The notes beneath the pieces are model-generated. The model was given only the letters and a program-made list of their open reading frames with translations. It ran no database searches and was not told the DNA's origin. Of a DNA stretch of 64,000 nucleotides, positions 1-9,845 are shown one piece after another. This stretch comes from Advenella kashmirensis WT001 (GTDB lineage Bacteria > Pseudomonadota > Gammaproteobacteria > Burkholderiales > Burkholderiaceae_B). How positions within the stretch are numbered: position 1 is the stretch's first letter; each line of letters opens with the position of its first letter. The stretch spans positions 4,030,001-4,094,000 of the forward strand of contig NC_017964.1 of assembly GCF_000219915.2 (NCBI RefSeq), in the 5' to 3' direction. Position numbers and translations under genes: made by a program.

Positions 1-347
1 CGGGCATCTTTATCTAACCAATAAAATGGATCTGTATAAATTGACGCGTAATGTTCCATCCAATTCACTTCTTTTTTGAGAACATTTAACATGTCATTTG
101 AAACGATATACTCCCTCAAAAATAACGTCTCTTCTCTGGATGTCGGATTTGTAGCTCCCAATAATAATGCCAAGCCGGGAGCATTACTGATCGCGGAGTT
201 TGCATTATCTGTTTGTCGCACAGCAACTTGAGCAGTACTGACATACCTATTGGTCGCAAATACGGTGTAATAAATAATTGCCACCACAAAAGGGATGAGA
301 ACAATGCCAATAAATAAAAACCGGTTTTTAGGAGATGAATTTGACAT
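1..347 (-). CDS. kpsE: KpsE/BexC/CtrB-family capsule export inner-membrane protein, N-terminal part
   Basis: The reading frame opens with ATG at 347 and runs off the left edge; about 115 residues are visible. It starts MSNSSPKNR, followed by one hydrophobic segment (about residues 10-30, FLFIGIVLIPFVVAIIYYTVF) and then RYVSTAQVAV, the classic start of the periplasmic part of polysaccharide co-polymerase proteins of the KpsE/BexC/CtrB group. These anchor in the inner membrane and connect the capsule ABC exporter (KpsMT) to the outer-membrane channel KpsD. The gene is divergent from kpsS at 634, which fits a group 2/3 capsule locus. GC is clearly lower than in the rest of the window. No strong Shine-Dalgarno is seen before the ATG, so the start is probable only. 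Confidence 0.8.
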   Translation of the reverse strand, partial: MSNSSPKNRFLFIGIVLIPFVVAIIYYTVFATNRYVSTAQVAVRQTDNANSAISNAPGLALLLGATNPTSREETLFLREYIVSNDMLNVLKKEVNWMEHYASIYTDPFYWLDKDA

Positions 348-633
348 CGACAGGTCGCAGATAGGTTTAATCGTGGATGGATTGTAGAATGAAAATCAGA
401 TGTCAGTCCCAAATTTGGATATGAACAACGGTTTTTTAGTTAAAGTGATGTTTATTTATCACACCTAAGTAACTGATTATTAATTGTAATTTCTCAATAC
501 TTGAAATATAGTTTCATGATTGTTACGCCGTGATACAATATTTGTTGATCATAATTGCAGTATCCTAGCGGCTATTCCCCGCTTTTTTTTGCGGATAAAA
601 TTATATTTCACATGAAAGGACGCCTAAACAATT
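348..633. promoter_or_regulatory. AT-rich divergent promoter region of the capsule genes
   Basis: About 290 bases between kpsE (minus) and kpsS (plus), strongly AT-rich. A plausible -10 box TACAAT lies at 534-539 with a weak TTTCAT 16 bases upstream, reading toward kpsS. A small stem CCGC/GCGG with a loop of eight T lies at 579-594. No JUMPstart/ops element was found. A GAAAGGA at 614-620 could serve as ribosome binding site for the GTG at 634, though the spacing is long (13). Confidence 0.4.
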
Positions 634-1910
634 GTGATAATTGAAGGAATCGAAGCGTTCAGCGGCAAGAACATTTTGCTATTGCAAGGACCGGTGGGTC
701 CTTTTTTTCGTCGCTTTGCAACTGACCTTCGGCGCCAGGGTGCAACCGTGCACGCTATCAATTTCAACGGCGGCGATTGGCTCTTCAATGGTAAGGATGC
801 GATCAATTTTCGCAGCCATCCCCGGGAGTGGCGCAGTTTTTTTGAGAATCTGCTGAACGATCTGGATATTGACATCGTCTTCCTGTTTGGCGATTGCCGC
901 CCCATTCACGTTGTTGCCCACCAAATCGCAACCCAGTACGGCGTACAGATCGGTGTTTTTGAAGAAGGCTACGTGCGGCCAAATTTCATCACACTTGAAA
1001 AAAACGGCGTGAATAACCATTCAAGCGCGGCCCGGGAAGCACAATTTTATTTCAGCCAGAAGGCCATTCCAACACCCAGGGAAAAACAGGTGGGCTATGC
1101 CTTCCCCCAAATGATGACGTGGGCGTTCCTGTATTACGTCTGTAGTTTGCTGCTCAAGCCCTTCTTCTGGCACTATCGCCATCATCGGCGCTTGCATATC
1201 ATAGAAGGGTATATCTGGACCCGCAGTTTCCTGCGCAAGGCCTATTACCGTATCACAGAGCGGAATATGCAGAAGAAGCTGACCACGACGCTCTCCAAAC
1301 AGTATTTCCTGCTGCCGCTACAGGTCTATAACGATGCCCAGATTCATACCCATTCTGACTTTGCAACGGTAGAAACCTTTATCCGTCATGTGGTTACGTC
1401 GTTTTCCAAGCATGCGCCTTTGGGCACCCACCTGGTGATCAAACACCACCCCATGGACCGCGGTTATAACGATTATTCCAACTGGCTGCAGCAACTGGAG
1501 TTTCTGTACGATTTGTCCGGTCGCGTCCATTACATTCATGATCAGCATTTGCCTTCCTTACTGGATCACGCCATTGGTACTGTCGTGGTAAATAGTACCG
1601 TGGGTCTGTCCGCCTTGTTACACGGCTCTCCACTTAAGGTTTGCGGCCGTGCCATGTATGACTTCAAGGGACTTACTTACCAGGGACCCTGGATGAGTTT
1701 TGGCGTGAGGCACAGGACGAGAAAGTGGACAGCAAGCTTTTTGACTCATTCCGTAACTATCTGATTGCGACCACGCAAATCAATGGTAATTTCTACAAGC
1801 GCATCAAAGGTGAGAAAGCCGCCACTGGCCTGTCCTGGGTCGCGCTGAAAAACGACGCAGATTCAATCCAACCGAACAAGTTTCGAACCGACAGCCACAT
1901 CCACGGCTGA
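634..1910 (+). CDS. kpsS: KpsS-like capsule polysaccharide Kdo transferase/export protein (frameshifted in this sequence)
   Basis: Cytoplasmic glycosyltransferase of the capsule synthesis family (KpsS/LipB), which adds beta-Kdo linker residues to the lipid anchor of group 2 capsules. Start is GTG at 634. Visible features are the N-terminal LLLQGPVGPFF, the FEEGYVRP segment, the KHHPMDRG motif and NSTVGLSAL, all typical of the family. The open frame from 634 ends at 1764 with an atypical tail, but the expected C-terminus (LDEFWREAQ, then LIATTQINGNFYKRI) continues in the next frame to the TGA at 1908-1910. One base appears missing in the CCC run at 1687-1689. The repaired product is about 425 residues, usual for KpsS. 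The acceptor specificity is inferred from family only. Confidence 0.82.
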
Positions 1911-1930
1911 ATCCACGTACCCACCGTACT

Positions 1931-3892
1931 ATGACAACTGCAAACCTCCCTCACTTTCTCGCCCAGAAAATCGGGCTGGACAGGCGGGGAGTAGTTTACG
2001 GGCTGCAACTTGCCCTTAGTGCCTGGCTGGCTTTTGCCATTGCTTCTTTTCTGCACATTCCCAACCCGTTCTGGGCAGCCATGCCGGTGTTTGTTGTCGC
2101 CCAGGCGACCCGCGGACTGGCATTCGAGCGCGGGCTGTATCGGTTCGTAGGCACGGCACTGGGGGCATTGGCCGGGTTTAGCATGATTCACTTCATTCAG
2201 GATGCCCCCTATGCTTCACTCTTGATGCTGGCGCTGTGGGTGGCGGTGTTTGGCGCCCTGACCCATCTGCTTTACGGCGTGCACTCGTACGCAGCGCTGA
2301 TGGCCGGAATTACAGCTGTGGTTGTGGTCATTCCCTGCATGTTCGCGCCAGAGAACTATATGCAACTGGCGCTGGCCCGGGTGGAGTGTACGTTTATCGG
2401 GGTGGTGATGATTACCCTGTCTTCTGCCTTGCTCACACCCAATGCCGATCGTGATCGGTTCTACCTGTCTGTGTGCGAGGTGGCGGCAAGTGCCTGCTAT
2501 TTGCTGGGAACCACGCTTAACGGCACGACAAAATGCGGCGCTGCACAGGAAGCCGAGATTCTGCAGAAGATAAGCCGCCTGGAAACGTCGGGCATCGCCA
2601 TTATGGCCGGGTCGCCCGCTGCTGCCCAGCATAAGCGAGTGATCAATGCCATGATTGTCTCTACAATCGGCCTGCTGGCGACATCGCGCCGGCTGCATAC
2701 GCACAACCGCCCGGGGCAGCCTGTGGCGCCGCAGTTGGGCGATGCGCTGCTGGCCATTGCCGCGCTAACCAAAGAAGATGCCAATCAGATACTGAGCGAA
2801 CAGCGCATGGACGAGGCACTGGCCCTGGCCAAGGCGACAGACCCAACCCTGGCGCAACACTTGCAACGTCTGCTAAAAGGCGCCAAGTGGCTGCTCACTT
2901 CAGACCAGGAGTCGGCGCGGTTTATGTTCAAACCGGACGCGCCCGTGCTGGCGCCGGCAACCAGCTGGGGTCTGGCACGTCAGACCGGCCTGCTGTGCGG
3001 CCTGATCACGCTGGTATCGGCATCGCTTGCCTATGTGGGGGGTTCTTTTATTGGTGAGATGACCGCGCTGGCGACCGCCATGTTTTCACTGGTGCTGGGC
3101 TCCATGGTCAAGCCGCAGATCGTGGCGCCGTTCCTGCTCAAGGGTATTATTGTCGGCTCCATTATTGCGATTGGCTACCGGCTCGCAATTTTTCCGCATA
3201 TCCACAGTACCGGGCTGGTTGTGGCCTCTATCCTGCCGTTTCTGCTGGTGGGCGGTATGGCGCGGGCCAGCACGATGTTCGGTTTTCCGGCACTGGATGC
3301 CACGATGGCGTTTTTGCTGGGTAGCCAGGCCATGTTACCGGCCCGTGTTGTTACGTCTATGGATGTGATGGCCGAGTCCGGATCAATGATTCTGGCGGCA
3401 TGTATTGTGGCAGGCGGCTTTATTCTTCTGCCGCGGCGCAGCGACCGGCACGTGCATGAGGCCACCAGTACCGTCAATCGCGATTTGTTCCGGCTGATCA
3501 ATAACAGCGATAAACTGGGGGCCGGGCGATGGATGGCGCGCTCGGTTCGCCAGACGCTGCGCCTGACTGCTCATCTGGCGCAATCGAGCCAGCGACATAG
3601 CCTGGCGCCGGCGCATCTTATTTCGGCGCTCAATTTCGGGCACAGTATTGCACAGTTGCAGAGTATGCAAGACAGCTGGACGCCGCAAACCCGTGCCATC
3701 CTGCAGGATCTGAACGCACAGTTAAATACGTTTACCGACGAACCCAATACGCTGGCCGCCACGCTGATGCAATACGCCAGGGATGTCCAACAACCCGACG
3801 TAGCGGCCGCGCTCTGGTCGGCCTCCGAAGCACTGGTGGCCGGACGGGATTTTTTCGCATACCGACCGGGTATCAGCCGCAGTCACGACTGA
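1931..3892 (+). CDS. FUSC-family inner-membrane protein (AaeB-like aromatic acid exporter)
   Basis: 653 residues with the two-block architecture of the fusaric acid resistance (FUSC) family: an N-terminal hydrophobic block of about six segments (residues 20-170, including the typical PNPFWAAMPVFVVAQ), a soluble region around 180-340, a second hydrophobic block (about 345-500) and a soluble C-terminal domain. Family members such as AaeB export hydroxylated aromatic acids with an AaeA-type fusion protein. No such partner is adjacent; the gene lies alone, 20 bases after kpsS, and its stop is four bases from the convergent GntP-type permease. The frame is intact. Substrate unknown. Confidence 0.82.
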   Translation: MTTANLPHFLAQKIGLDRRGVVYGLQLALSAWLAFAIASFLHIPNPFWAAMPVFVVAQATRGLAFERGLYRFVGTALGALAGFSMIHFIQDAPYASLLMLALWVAVFGALTHLLYGVHSYAALMAGITAVVVVIPCMFAPENYMQLALARVECTFIGVVMITLSSALLTPNADRDRFYLSVCEVAASACYLLGTTLNGTTKCGAAQEAEILQKISRLETSGIAIMAGSPAAAQHKRVINAMIVSTIGLLATSRRLHTHNRPGQPVAPQLGDALLAIAALTKEDANQILSEQRMDEALALAKATDPTLAQHLQRLLKGAKWLLTSDQESARFMFKPDAPVLAPATSWGLARQTGLLCGLITLVSASLAYVGGSFIGEMTALATAMFSLVLGSMVKPQIVAPFLLKGIIVGSIIAIGYRLAIFPHIHSTGLVVASILPFLLVGGMARASTMFGFPALDATMAFLLGSQAMLPARVVTSMDVMAESGSMILAACIVAGGFILLPRRSDRHVHEATSTVNRDLFRLINNSDKLGAGRWMARSVRQTLRLTAHLAQSSQRHSLAPAHLISALNFGHSIAQLQSMQDSWTPQTRAILQDLNAQLNTFTDEPNTLAATLMQYARDVQQPDVAAALWSASEALVAGRDFFAYRPGISRSHD

Positions 3893-3896
3893 CCGA

Positions 3897-5279
3897 TCAG
3901 AACGAACCGAATATGGTGCCCAGTGTAATAACCGTGGCCACAGCGATCAGCGGTATCACAATTGTCACAGCGGCAATATTCAGGTAGGACTGACGATGCG
4001 TCAGGCCGCAGATAGCCAGCAGCGTGATAATCGCGCCGCAATGCGGCAGGGTATCAAACCCGCCGGCTGACATTACCGCTACGCGATGCAGCAGTTCAGG
4101 ACTGATATTGTTTTCCTGGGCAAGACGCAGGTAATCTGCCCCCAGTGTTTGCAGGGCAATACTCAGGCCACCGGATGAAGAACCGGTAATGCCGGCCAGC
4201 GAGGTCATGGCAATGCTCTCGGAAATAAGCGGGTTGCCGGGCGCGACGCCCAGTACGAATTCCTTGATAATGGCAAAGCCGGCCAGGCTGGCGATCACGG
4301 CGCCATAGCCCACTTCAGACGCGGTATTGAAGATGGGCAGCATGGAGCCGTAGGCGCGCTTATTGATGGTGTCTTGCAGGTTAGTCCAGTGACGCAGCCG
4401 GGCAATAATGAGCCACAGGCACGCAACAACAAGTGAAATAATGATGGCCCACAGGCCCAGCGCGCCTTTCACATTCAGTGCCGGGAATTTTTCCTTAAGG
4501 AAGGCCAGATCCATGCCCTCGAATATGCCATAGGTAAACAGGGCATTGATACCGATCACCAGGATCAGCGGGATGATGCTGCTTACAAATGAAATATTGT
4601 GGTCAGTGCTGATAACCTCGTTGGCAACGCCATCGTTATGGTCGCCGTAGCCTTCCCCGGCTGCTTTGGCCTTGCGGGCCCGGCTCATGAGCCACAACAT
4701 ACCCAGGCCGAACATGATCGCTCCACCAATAATCCCCAGGCCAGGCGCCGCAAAGGCGTTGGTGCCGTAATACGGGATGGGAATGGTGTTCTGGATGGCA
4801 GGCGTGCCCGGCAGCGCCGTCATGGTAAAGGTAAAGGCGCCCAGGGCGATGGCAGCGGGCACCAGGCGTTTCGGGATATCGGCCATGTAGAACATGACTT
4901 TTGAAATAGGATAGATGGCAAAAGCCACCACGAACAGCGAGACGCCGCCGTAAGTGAGAATGCCACAAGCCAGAACAACAGTCAGAATGGCGTGGCGGGG
5001 ACCAAGCACACGCATGATCCAGTTGGCGATAGACGCGGCCGCACCCGAGTCTGCCATAAGCTGGCCAAACAGAGCACCCAGCAGAAAGACGGGGAAGAAC
5101 TGCAGCAGGTATTTACCCAGCGCCGGCATGAAGGTTTCGGTATAAATCGGCAGCAGCTGGGTAACATCTCCCGAGAGCAGAACGGCCAGACCAGCCATCA
5201 GCGGCGCCAGGATCAGAACGGAATATCCCCGGTACGCCAGGTACATCAGCAGAACCAGAGATATCACAATAGATATCAT
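3897..5279 (-). CDS. GntP-family permease (gluconate/organic acid:H+ symporter family)
   Basis: About 460 residues, nearly all hydrophobic, with roughly 12-14 membrane segments. Starts MISIVISLVLLMYLAYRGYS and contains LAPLMAGLAVLLSG, PVFLLGALFGQLM and SSSGGLSIALQTLG, all characteristic of GntP-type carriers. I place the start at ATG 5279; a TTG nine bases upstream is better spaced from AAGGGG and is an alternative. A longer open frame to 5450 adds residues with no family similarity. Family members take up gluconate, 2-keto-3-deoxygluconate, D-serine or hydroxybutyrate-type acids; the specificity here cannot be read. No metabolic enzyme of such a pathway is adjacent. Confidence 0.8.
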   Translation of the reverse strand: MISIVISLVLLMYLAYRGYSVLILAPLMAGLAVLLSGDVTQLLPIYTETFMPALGKYLLQFFPVFLLGALFGQLMADSGAAASIANWIMRVLGPRHAILTVVLACGILTYGGVSLFVVAFAIYPISKVMFYMADIPKRLVPAAIALGAFTFTMTALPGTPAIQNTIPIPYYGTNAFAAPGLGIIGGAIMFGLGMLWLMSRARKAKAAGEGYGDHNDGVANEVISTDHNISFVSSIIPLILVIGINALFTYGIFEGMDLAFLKEKFPALNVKGALGLWAIIISLVVACLWLIIARLRHWTNLQDTINKRAYGSMLPIFNTASEVGYGAVIASLAGFAIIKEFVLGVAPGNPLISESIAMTSLAGITGSSSGGLSIALQTLGADYLRLAQENNISPELLHRVAVMSAGGFDTLPHCGAIITLLAICGLTHRQSYLNIAAVTIVIPLIAVATVITLGTIFGSF

Positions 5280-5657
5280 GCTAAACAAAATAATCCCCTT
5301 GGTAAGGATAAAGCGACAGCTTATTGGAAACGGGAAAAAGGCCAGCAAATGCTGTTTTCCGGTACCGAGGCTGCCATAAATAGTTGATTTTTCCAGCTTA
5401 TTGGAATAATGGCTGCCATTATAGGGATTTAATGTTGCGGAATTAGGCAAGGGTTAACTATATTAGCGTTATCCCTTAGTTGGTGTGCGATGCGTGACCA
5501 TGGTCAATTGCTCAGATGGCCAGATGGTCAACTGACAAATGGGCATGTTCCATTAACAGCGCGCATGTATTAAATACGCACTATTAATGGAATAAATGTG
5601 AATGAAAAATAACTCAGCCTACCGACTTATTGCGCACCCGCAACCCACGCTGCTTTG
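5280..5657. promoter_or_regulatory. Promoter region of the GntP gene with inverted repeats
   Basis: No gene seen. It holds a perfect 12-base palindrome TGACCATGGTCA at 5495-5506, a near repeat of its right part (ATGGTCAACTG, near 5525), and a perfect 9-base inverted repeat TTCCATTAA (5549-5557) / TTAATGGAA (5584-5592). These are candidate operator sites for the minus-strand permease gene; the regulator is unknown. Confidence 0.4.
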
Positions 5658-7375
5658 CTACTGGCGCGCGCATTCAAATGAAGCCGCGCGGTTCACGTCG
5701 CCGCTGCCCGTGTATCTGGGCCATGTCGGATATTCACAGAGCGGCCGGGTTCTGCCGGGCACGCCAGCCGTATCGGCCACCACTTGCGGTCCAGGTTCGA
5801 CGCCCTTTTCGACCCAGTTCTCCAGTGCGCCCAGGGAATCCCAACTGGCATTGAACACGGTGCTGATGGCATGACCATAGCCGGGGATTTCATAATACCG
5901 AAGGAACTGGTCGGCTTTCTGTTTACCCATGGTGGCGCGCACGCGCCGTACATAGTCTTCAGTCGCTCGCGTTGGCACCAGACCGTCGGCCACCCCGTGG
6001 GCAATAAGCAATTTGCCGCCGCGGTCGGCAAAAGCAGACAGGTCTGTCTGGTTGATATCCTGTAACCGGGTAAGTTCATTAATGCGCTTGCGCCATTTGC
6101 CTGGTCGCGTCGGATCCAGCGACAAACTGTTGAATGCGGGATCCTGCGTGATGAAATACCTGGCCCATTGATCCCAGAAGCCGGCATGGTAGGGTACGCT
6201 CTGGCTGCCGGCAGGATTGGGCGGCATGGGATACGCCGGCGCAATCGAGCCCAGGTTCAGGTAATTGACGGTGGCCTGCAGTTTACTGTCGCCTGCCGGT
6301 CGCCCCAGGTCTACGCCCCAGGTGTTAAAGCCGGCATGCCGCACTTCACCGCTGCCGACCGGCGGTTTGAATATGATATCTGACGCAAATACTTTCATTG
6401 CCCGGATCTGCGCGTCCGACAGGCATTGGTTGCCCGTGTCAGCACCGCCCTCACAGCGCAAGGGGCGTCCGTCTACGGTCGCCTGGCAGGATCAAAAATC
6501 CGGTTGCATTGGCGCTGGTTGCTGATTAATCCATCTTTGACGCCATCGAGCCCATCACATGCCTGCATGCCGGCCTTATACAGGACATCCCGTTTTTGCT
6601 GATTAGGGTAGGCGCCGGGCTGGGCCAGGGCGCGCGTAATGCGGCCAAATTGCAGATCCAGCGAGGCGGCAGCAAAGGCCGGATAAAGCGCGATAACGCC
6701 GTTGAAGTCGTCCGGCCATTTCTGGATCACGGCGAGCGCTTCACGGCCACCAGTAGAGCCGCCTGCAAAATATTTCAATTGTGGGCGCTTGCCATAATGG
6801 CCGGCAATCAGGTACTGGGCCGTGTCATGGGTTTTCTTGAGCGCTTCATAGGCAAAGTTTTTCAGGGCCTCCTGGTTCAGCGCAAACTTGCCGGGGTTGG
6901 CCGGATCGTCAGCCAGCTGGTGACCGGAGTCACTGCCGTAAGTGGCGTAGCCAAGTCCAATGGGGTCGGGTTTACTCACTGGGCCGGCCGGCAGCAGGTC
7001 TGTGGTTTTTGCCGGCACGCCGTTATACCCGCCGCCGCCAATCATCAGCGACTTGCCGTTCCAATTTGCGGGCAAATTCAGTTGAAATTTGATGGCAGGC
7101 GCCTGCGGATCTACCGGTGCAATGTCGCCCAGCACCTTGCAATAGCCTTCGTGTGATTTGGGCGAGGCAGACACTGCTGGCTGGTACGCCGTAGCAGTGA
7201 CCGTCGCACCGCGCGTAGCCAGGCCAATGGAAGCAGCAGGTACGGTAGCGCCGTTAAGCACGTTGCAGGACCGGGCAGCCTGACCATCCTGCCCTGTTAC
7301 GGCACAACCTGTGACAATCACCAGGCAGCACACGGCACCCAGCGTGGTGACCCATCGCGATGACACAACAGACAT
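5658..7375 (-). CDS. Tannase/feruloyl esterase family lipoprotein (frameshifted in this sequence)
   Basis: Secreted alpha/beta-hydrolase of the tannase/feruloyl esterase family (includes MHETase). The N-terminus is a lipoprotein signal with lipobox IVTGC (Cys about 24). The nucleophile elbow is GGSTGGRE and the catalytic His lies in IPGYGHA; the C-terminus LCEYP ... YTGSGDVNRAASF is typical. The frame breaks near 6480: the part from 7375 reads to FDPARRP and the rest (TVDGRPLRCEGG onward) is in the next frame to 5658; one missing base explains it. Repaired length about 572 residues. The Cys before the nucleophile Ser and the Cys after the His, usually joined by a disulfide in this family, are Gly and Ala here. 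Ester substrate unknown; may be a separate unit from the ABC cluster upstream. Confidence 0.82.
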
Positions 7376-7624
7376 GACCTCTCCTCTTTCTTTTATTGCA
7401 TTTGTGTAAATTTTTATCAGATACTAAATGCTTTTGAAGAAAATGGAAAGGGTCGCTCAGGTGTGACCAGCGATGTCGGGACAGTGGTAGCACGAAGAGC
7501 ACGCGGGTTGCCGCAGTCGTCGGCTTTGAAGATCCAGCCTGACCGATCGGCCTGACCGCAGCGGCGTTATGTCGCATGCGATCTGTCCGGCCTGCCTTGT
7601 CGCGTGTGCTTCGTCCTGACTGTC
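7376..7624. other. Intergenic spacer
   Basis: About 250 bases between the tannase-family gene and the upstream solute-binding protein gene, both on the minus strand. No gene, clear terminator or operator was recognised. The gap suggests the esterase gene has its own promoter. Confidence 0.4.
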
Positions 7625-8686
7625 TTAACGTTCGATCTGTTCCTTCCAGTCGCGATTCAGTTTCGGACGAACTTTATTGATGCTGTCCCAATCTACAACA
7701 ACCACGTGCTTCATATATTTCTCAAAATCGCCCAGCAGTTCCTTGTGCTCGGTTTTGGCGGCTACATTTTTATTGGATGGATACTGTCCGAATTTGAGCG
7801 CACCTTCCTGTGCAGGCACCGATAGCAGATAGGAGGCCAGCTTTTGCGCCAGCTCAGGCTCGCTGTTGTTGGCAATCACGCATTGGGCGACCGCCAGCAG
7901 CACGGAACCTTCTTTGGGATCCACATATTCCACAGGCAGATTTTTTTCTTTCAGCGAATAGATGGCTGTGGGTGTCAGCGGAAACAGGGCCGCTTCTCCG
8001 GTTTGTGTCATCTCGGAAATCTTGGCCGAACTCGGAATATAGGCAACCACGTTTTTGGCGACCGTGTCCTTGAACTTGGTCAGCGCATCCTGATAATTGC
8101 TGTCGTCGCCGCCGTCAATGCGGTTGAGCATCATGAAGGCATGCAGGCCATAGGTGCTGCTGGCCACAGACTGAAATACCACTTTACCCTTGTACTTGGG
8201 ATCAGCCAGATCTTTCCAGGATGTCGGCGGCGCCCAGTTATTCTCCTTAAATAGTTTGGTGTTGTATGACAGGCCGGTCATGGTCGTGACCACGCCGGCA
8301 GCCATATTTTTACCAATCAGCGTTTCCGGATACAACTCGGACAGCGCCTTGTCATCCTTGATGGGTTCGCACAACCCCATTCTGGTGGCGCGATTCATGA
8401 TGCCATCATCCAGAAACATGATATGCATTTGCGGCTTGTCCTTGAATGCCTGCGCCTTGGCCAGGACATCTGTGGACGTGCCAGGCACCACAACAATCTT
8501 CACGTTGTTGGCTTTTTCGAAAGCCGGGAAGACGTGCTCTTCGAACCCGCGCTGCATATCACCGCCGTTCATGCCAAGATAAAGCGTTTTCTGTTCCGCG
8601 CTCGCGTTCACACCCGTCAGCATTCCGGCCACAGCCAGCATGCAAGCCGCAACGATCGGACGTTTTTTTACTGATACTGATTTCAT
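7625..8686 (-). CDS. ABC transporter periplasmic solute-binding protein (PotD-like)
   Basis: About 353 residues. Start ATG 8686 has a good AAGGAA seven bases upstream; a longer frame to 8755 is not needed. A Sec signal peptide covers residues 1-26 (MKSVSVKKRPIVAACMLAVA ... NASA). The mature protein has the features of family 1 spermidine/putrescine-type binding proteins (FEEHVFPAFEKANNVKIV near the N-terminus, SYNTKLFKE, PTSWKDLADPKYKGKV). It is the last gene of a minus-strand operon with two permeases, an ATPase and a three-part flavoprotein dehydrogenase, so it probably captures the amine-type compound which those enzymes oxidise. Confidence 0.87.
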   Translation of the reverse strand: MKSVSVKKRPIVAACMLAVAGMLTGVNASAEQKTLYLGMNGGDMQRGFEEHVFPAFEKANNVKIVVVPGTSTDVLAKAQAFKDKPQMHIMFLDDGIMNRATRMGLCEPIKDDKALSELYPETLIGKNMAAGVVTTMTGLSYNTKLFKENNWAPPTSWKDLADPKYKGKVVFQSVASSTYGLHAFMMLNRIDGGDDSNYQDALTKFKDTVAKNVVAYIPSSAKISEMTQTGEAALFPLTPTAIYSLKEKNLPVEYVDPKEGSVLLAVAQCVIANNSEPELAQKLASYLLSVPAQEGALKFGQYPSNKNVAAKTEHKELLGDFEKYMKHVVVVDWDSINKVRPKLNRDWKEQIER

Positions 8687-8720
8687 CTGTGTTCCTTTTG
8701 CCGGCATTCCATGAAGAGAT

Positions 8721-9845
8721 CTACAGCTTGCCGGAATCAGCTGTAAATCTGTCAATTCGAAAATCCTCTATCGGGATCGGGCTATTGCCGGTCGCAATTA
8801 GCTGCGCCAGCACCTCTCCCGATGCAAGGCCTACTTGGAACCCCGCTCCGCTATAGCCGAAACCATGAAACAAGCCAGGCGTTGTGCTGCTTGGGCCAAG
8901 ACAGGGGTTCAGGTCTGGGGTGGCGCCTTCGACCCCGCTCCAGAACCTGATGACATGGGCATTTGCAATGCCGGGAATCAGCCCGGCCAGACGGCTTAGC
9001 AGCATGCTCACACTCTGCTGCGACGGCCGGGCATAACCGGCTGTCACCGAGTGCGCCCGACTGCCGCCGAAAATAATATTGCCGCGTGCGACCTGCCTGG
9101 CATAGAGGCCACCGCCCTGTACACCCAGCACCACATTCATGATGGACGGTAGCGGTTCGGTCACGCCCATCTGTGGGTAGATCTCGGTCAGCGGCACCGC
9201 TTCACCGAACATCGCTGCGATGTTTCCCGCCCAGGCGCCTGCCGTATTGACAACAAAGCGCGACTGAATACGCTGTTGGTCTGCCGTTTCCGATTGAAAA
9301 TGACGACCGTCATAACAGCTGCTGGTGATCCGGCAATGCTCCATGAGTCTGGTCCCGGACTGCTGCGCCGCCCAGGACAGGGCTGGCGACACCAGTCTCG
9401 GGTTGGCGTGACCGTCTGCCGGACACAGCGATGCCCCGACAATATCCCTGCTTAACCACGGGTAGCGGCTATGCACCTGCCCGGCATCCAACCATTGCAG
9501 ATCCAGACCACAGGATGCCACGCTGCTGTTGTATGCCTGCAGGCGGTCCATATCCTGTTCGGTGAACGCGACTTTCAGATGCCCACAGCGAATATATTCA
9601 CCGTCTATGCCAATGAGTTCGGACAGTTGCCCCCACAGTTCATGTGAACGCATCGCCAGTGGCATTTGCGACAGCGGTCGTCCCTGGCGCCTGACGCCGC
9701 CGAAGTTAACACCACTGGCCTTGGTGCCGCTTTGTCCGGCATCGCACAGCAACACCTGCAAGCCCTGTTTGGACAGGAAATAGGCGGTGCTGGCACCAAT
9801 AATGCCAGCGCCAATGATCAGGACATCGGTGTTCAGGGTTTGCAT
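8721..9845 (-). CDS. FAD-dependent amine/opine dehydrogenase subunit (DAO family, HcnC/OoxB-like)
   Basis: 374 residues, D-amino acid oxidase (DAO) fold. N-terminal dinucleotide-binding motif DVLIIGAGIIGASTAYFL (residues 6-23), DAG acidic end, and near the C-terminus FWSGVEGATPDLNPCLG and GLFHGFGYSGAGFQ, the FAD-binding close of sarcosine oxidase beta/HcnC/OoxB proteins. It follows directly after the HcnB/OoxA-like subunit gene, with a 13-base overlap. In known systems (hydrogen cyanide synthase, octopine/nopaline oxidase, hetero-oligomeric D-hydroxyproline dehydrogenase) this subunit carries out C-N bond oxidation and passes electrons to the partner subunits. The substrate here is not determined. 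Confidence 0.85.
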   Translation of the reverse strand: MQTLNTDVLIIGAGIIGASTAYFLSKQGLQVLLCDAGQSGTKASGVNFGGVRRQGRPLSQMPLAMRSHELWGQLSELIGIDGEYIRCGHLKVAFTEQDMDRLQAYNSSVASCGLDLQWLDAGQVHSRYPWLSRDIVGASLCPADGHANPRLVSPALSWAAQQSGTRLMEHCRITSSCYDGRHFQSETADQQRIQSRFVVNTAGAWAGNIAAMFGEAVPLTEIYPQMGVTEPLPSIMNVVLGVQGGGLYARQVARGNIIFGGSRAHSVTAGYARPSQQSVSMLLSRLAGLIPGIANAHVIRFWSGVEGATPDLNPCLGPSSTTPGLFHGFGYSGAGFQVGLASGEVLAQLIATGNSPIPIEDFRIDRFTADSGKL

